Source of the DNA: Aedes albopictus
Taxonomy: Eukaryota; Arthropoda; Insecta; Diptera; Culicidae
Assembly: GCF_035046485.1 (NCBI RefSeq)
Contig: NC_085136.1
Coordinates: forward strand, 327,014,227 to 327,078,226
DNA length: 64,000 bases
Direction: 5' to 3'
The notes beneath the pieces are model-generated. The model did not search any database. It was given only the letters and a program-made list of their open reading frames with translations, and had not been told where the DNA came from. A program made the translations under genes and the position numbers. Within the stretch, counting starts at the first letter, position 1. Each line of letters begins with the position of its first letter. Of this stretch, positions 63,416 to 64,000 are shown piece by piece.

Positions 63416-64000
63416 GAATTAAGGAAAAATTACTAGAAATAACTTTGACGATTCTTCAAGGGAGTTATTGTAAATTAGAAAATAACTAGCAATTTCATTT
63501 GAATTTTATTATGTGTTATGAATTCGTGTTTCGACCCGGATGATCATTACTGATTAAAGGGTCGTTAATGAAACAATCAAACACACCAACCTAAGCTAAT
63601 TAAGACATTTGACGAATTTCGCCCCAAATTGTATTCGGAGTTGGCAGCACCCTCTCAGATTACAATGAAACTTTCTGGGTATGTACATCAAGACTAGATA
63701 AGCCACTTTGCATACTTAGTTTCTTCAAAATTTATCTGGACTGACTTTTGAAAAGGGCTAAACTTTTTTTATGGATTTTTTAAAAATGTTTTTAATCAAA
63801 AAATGACTACTCCTACAAAAAAGTGTTGTATGGGTGATTATCACAAAATAAGTCAAATTTTAAGAAAAAAATACTGAAAAAAATCCAAAATGAGCCCTAC
63901 ACTGAAAAAAATCATTTCTAAAAATTCAAAGTTGATTTAAAAAAAAACACCATTTTTGATTTTGATGAAATTTTGTCTCAAGACAGGTAATTATGTTTCC
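63416..64000. other. Non-coding stretch to the window end
   Basis: AT-rich. TACACTGAAAAAAATCA at 63899 resembles the end of the MITE at 36844 and may begin another copy that runs out of the window. No gene is supported. Confidence 0.4.

Overview
The window is eukaryotic, intron-bearing and extremely rich in transposable elements. RTE, Jockey/CR1, copia and BEL/Pao relics, many short foldback/MITE elements and tRNA-like SINEs point to an insect. A culicine mosquito, most likely Aedes, fits best; this is inference from repeat style, since no host marker gene was identified. Only two host protein genes can be modelled. They are paralogous three-exon genes for small secreted, probably GPI-anchored Ly6/uPAR-type proteins. 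One is on the minus strand (25795-26519) and the other on the plus strand (47946-48563). They point away from each other, and the 21 kb between them is almost entirely repeats.

Left part (1-9 kb): non-coding sequence, a degenerate ~15-bp GGAATTCC-type array carrying three copies of one foldback element, a GGCATAA array, a decayed Jockey-like LINE (+) and a decayed copia element (-).

Centre-left (9-24 kb) is a readable nest. A CR1/Jockey-type LINE (9065-23866) is split by two TWA-flanked MITEs and by a BEL/Pao element (13000-23376, target duplication CACAC). The BEL element has one open 2182-codon gag-pol frame starting with a PHD finger, and its LTRs look identical by eye. Its 5' LTR is itself split by a 2.8-kb terminal-inverted-repeat (TIR) element (13407-16199). 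That element holds an ATG-less terminal-exon-like ORF and several MITEs.

Centre (24-42 kb): a copia LTR/PBS remnant, Ly6 gene A, an RTE fragment, foldback elements, a SINE and a decayed copia gag-pol (-). The primer-binding site of that copia has been split by an LTR element (36842-41804) with identical 198-bp LTRs and no recognisable protein. The leader of this ORF-less element carries a row of nine co-varying stem-loops, which is the most unusual structure in the window.

Right part (42-64 kb): a 12-bp microsatellite, a 152-bp satellite, MITEs, Ly6 gene B between inverted repeats, RTE fragments, a 35-bp minisatellite open in all three plus frames, a copia gag fragment, a 501-bp assembly gap (54361-54861), a second GGAATTCC array, and a TIR-like region with a tandem retroposon dimer split by a SINE.

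The genes do not form one pathway. The content is two surface-protein paralogs in a transposon graveyard with at least three young insertions: the BEL element, the TIR element inside it, and the ORF-less LTR element. Coordinates of decayed elements are approximate, and all identity statements are by eye.
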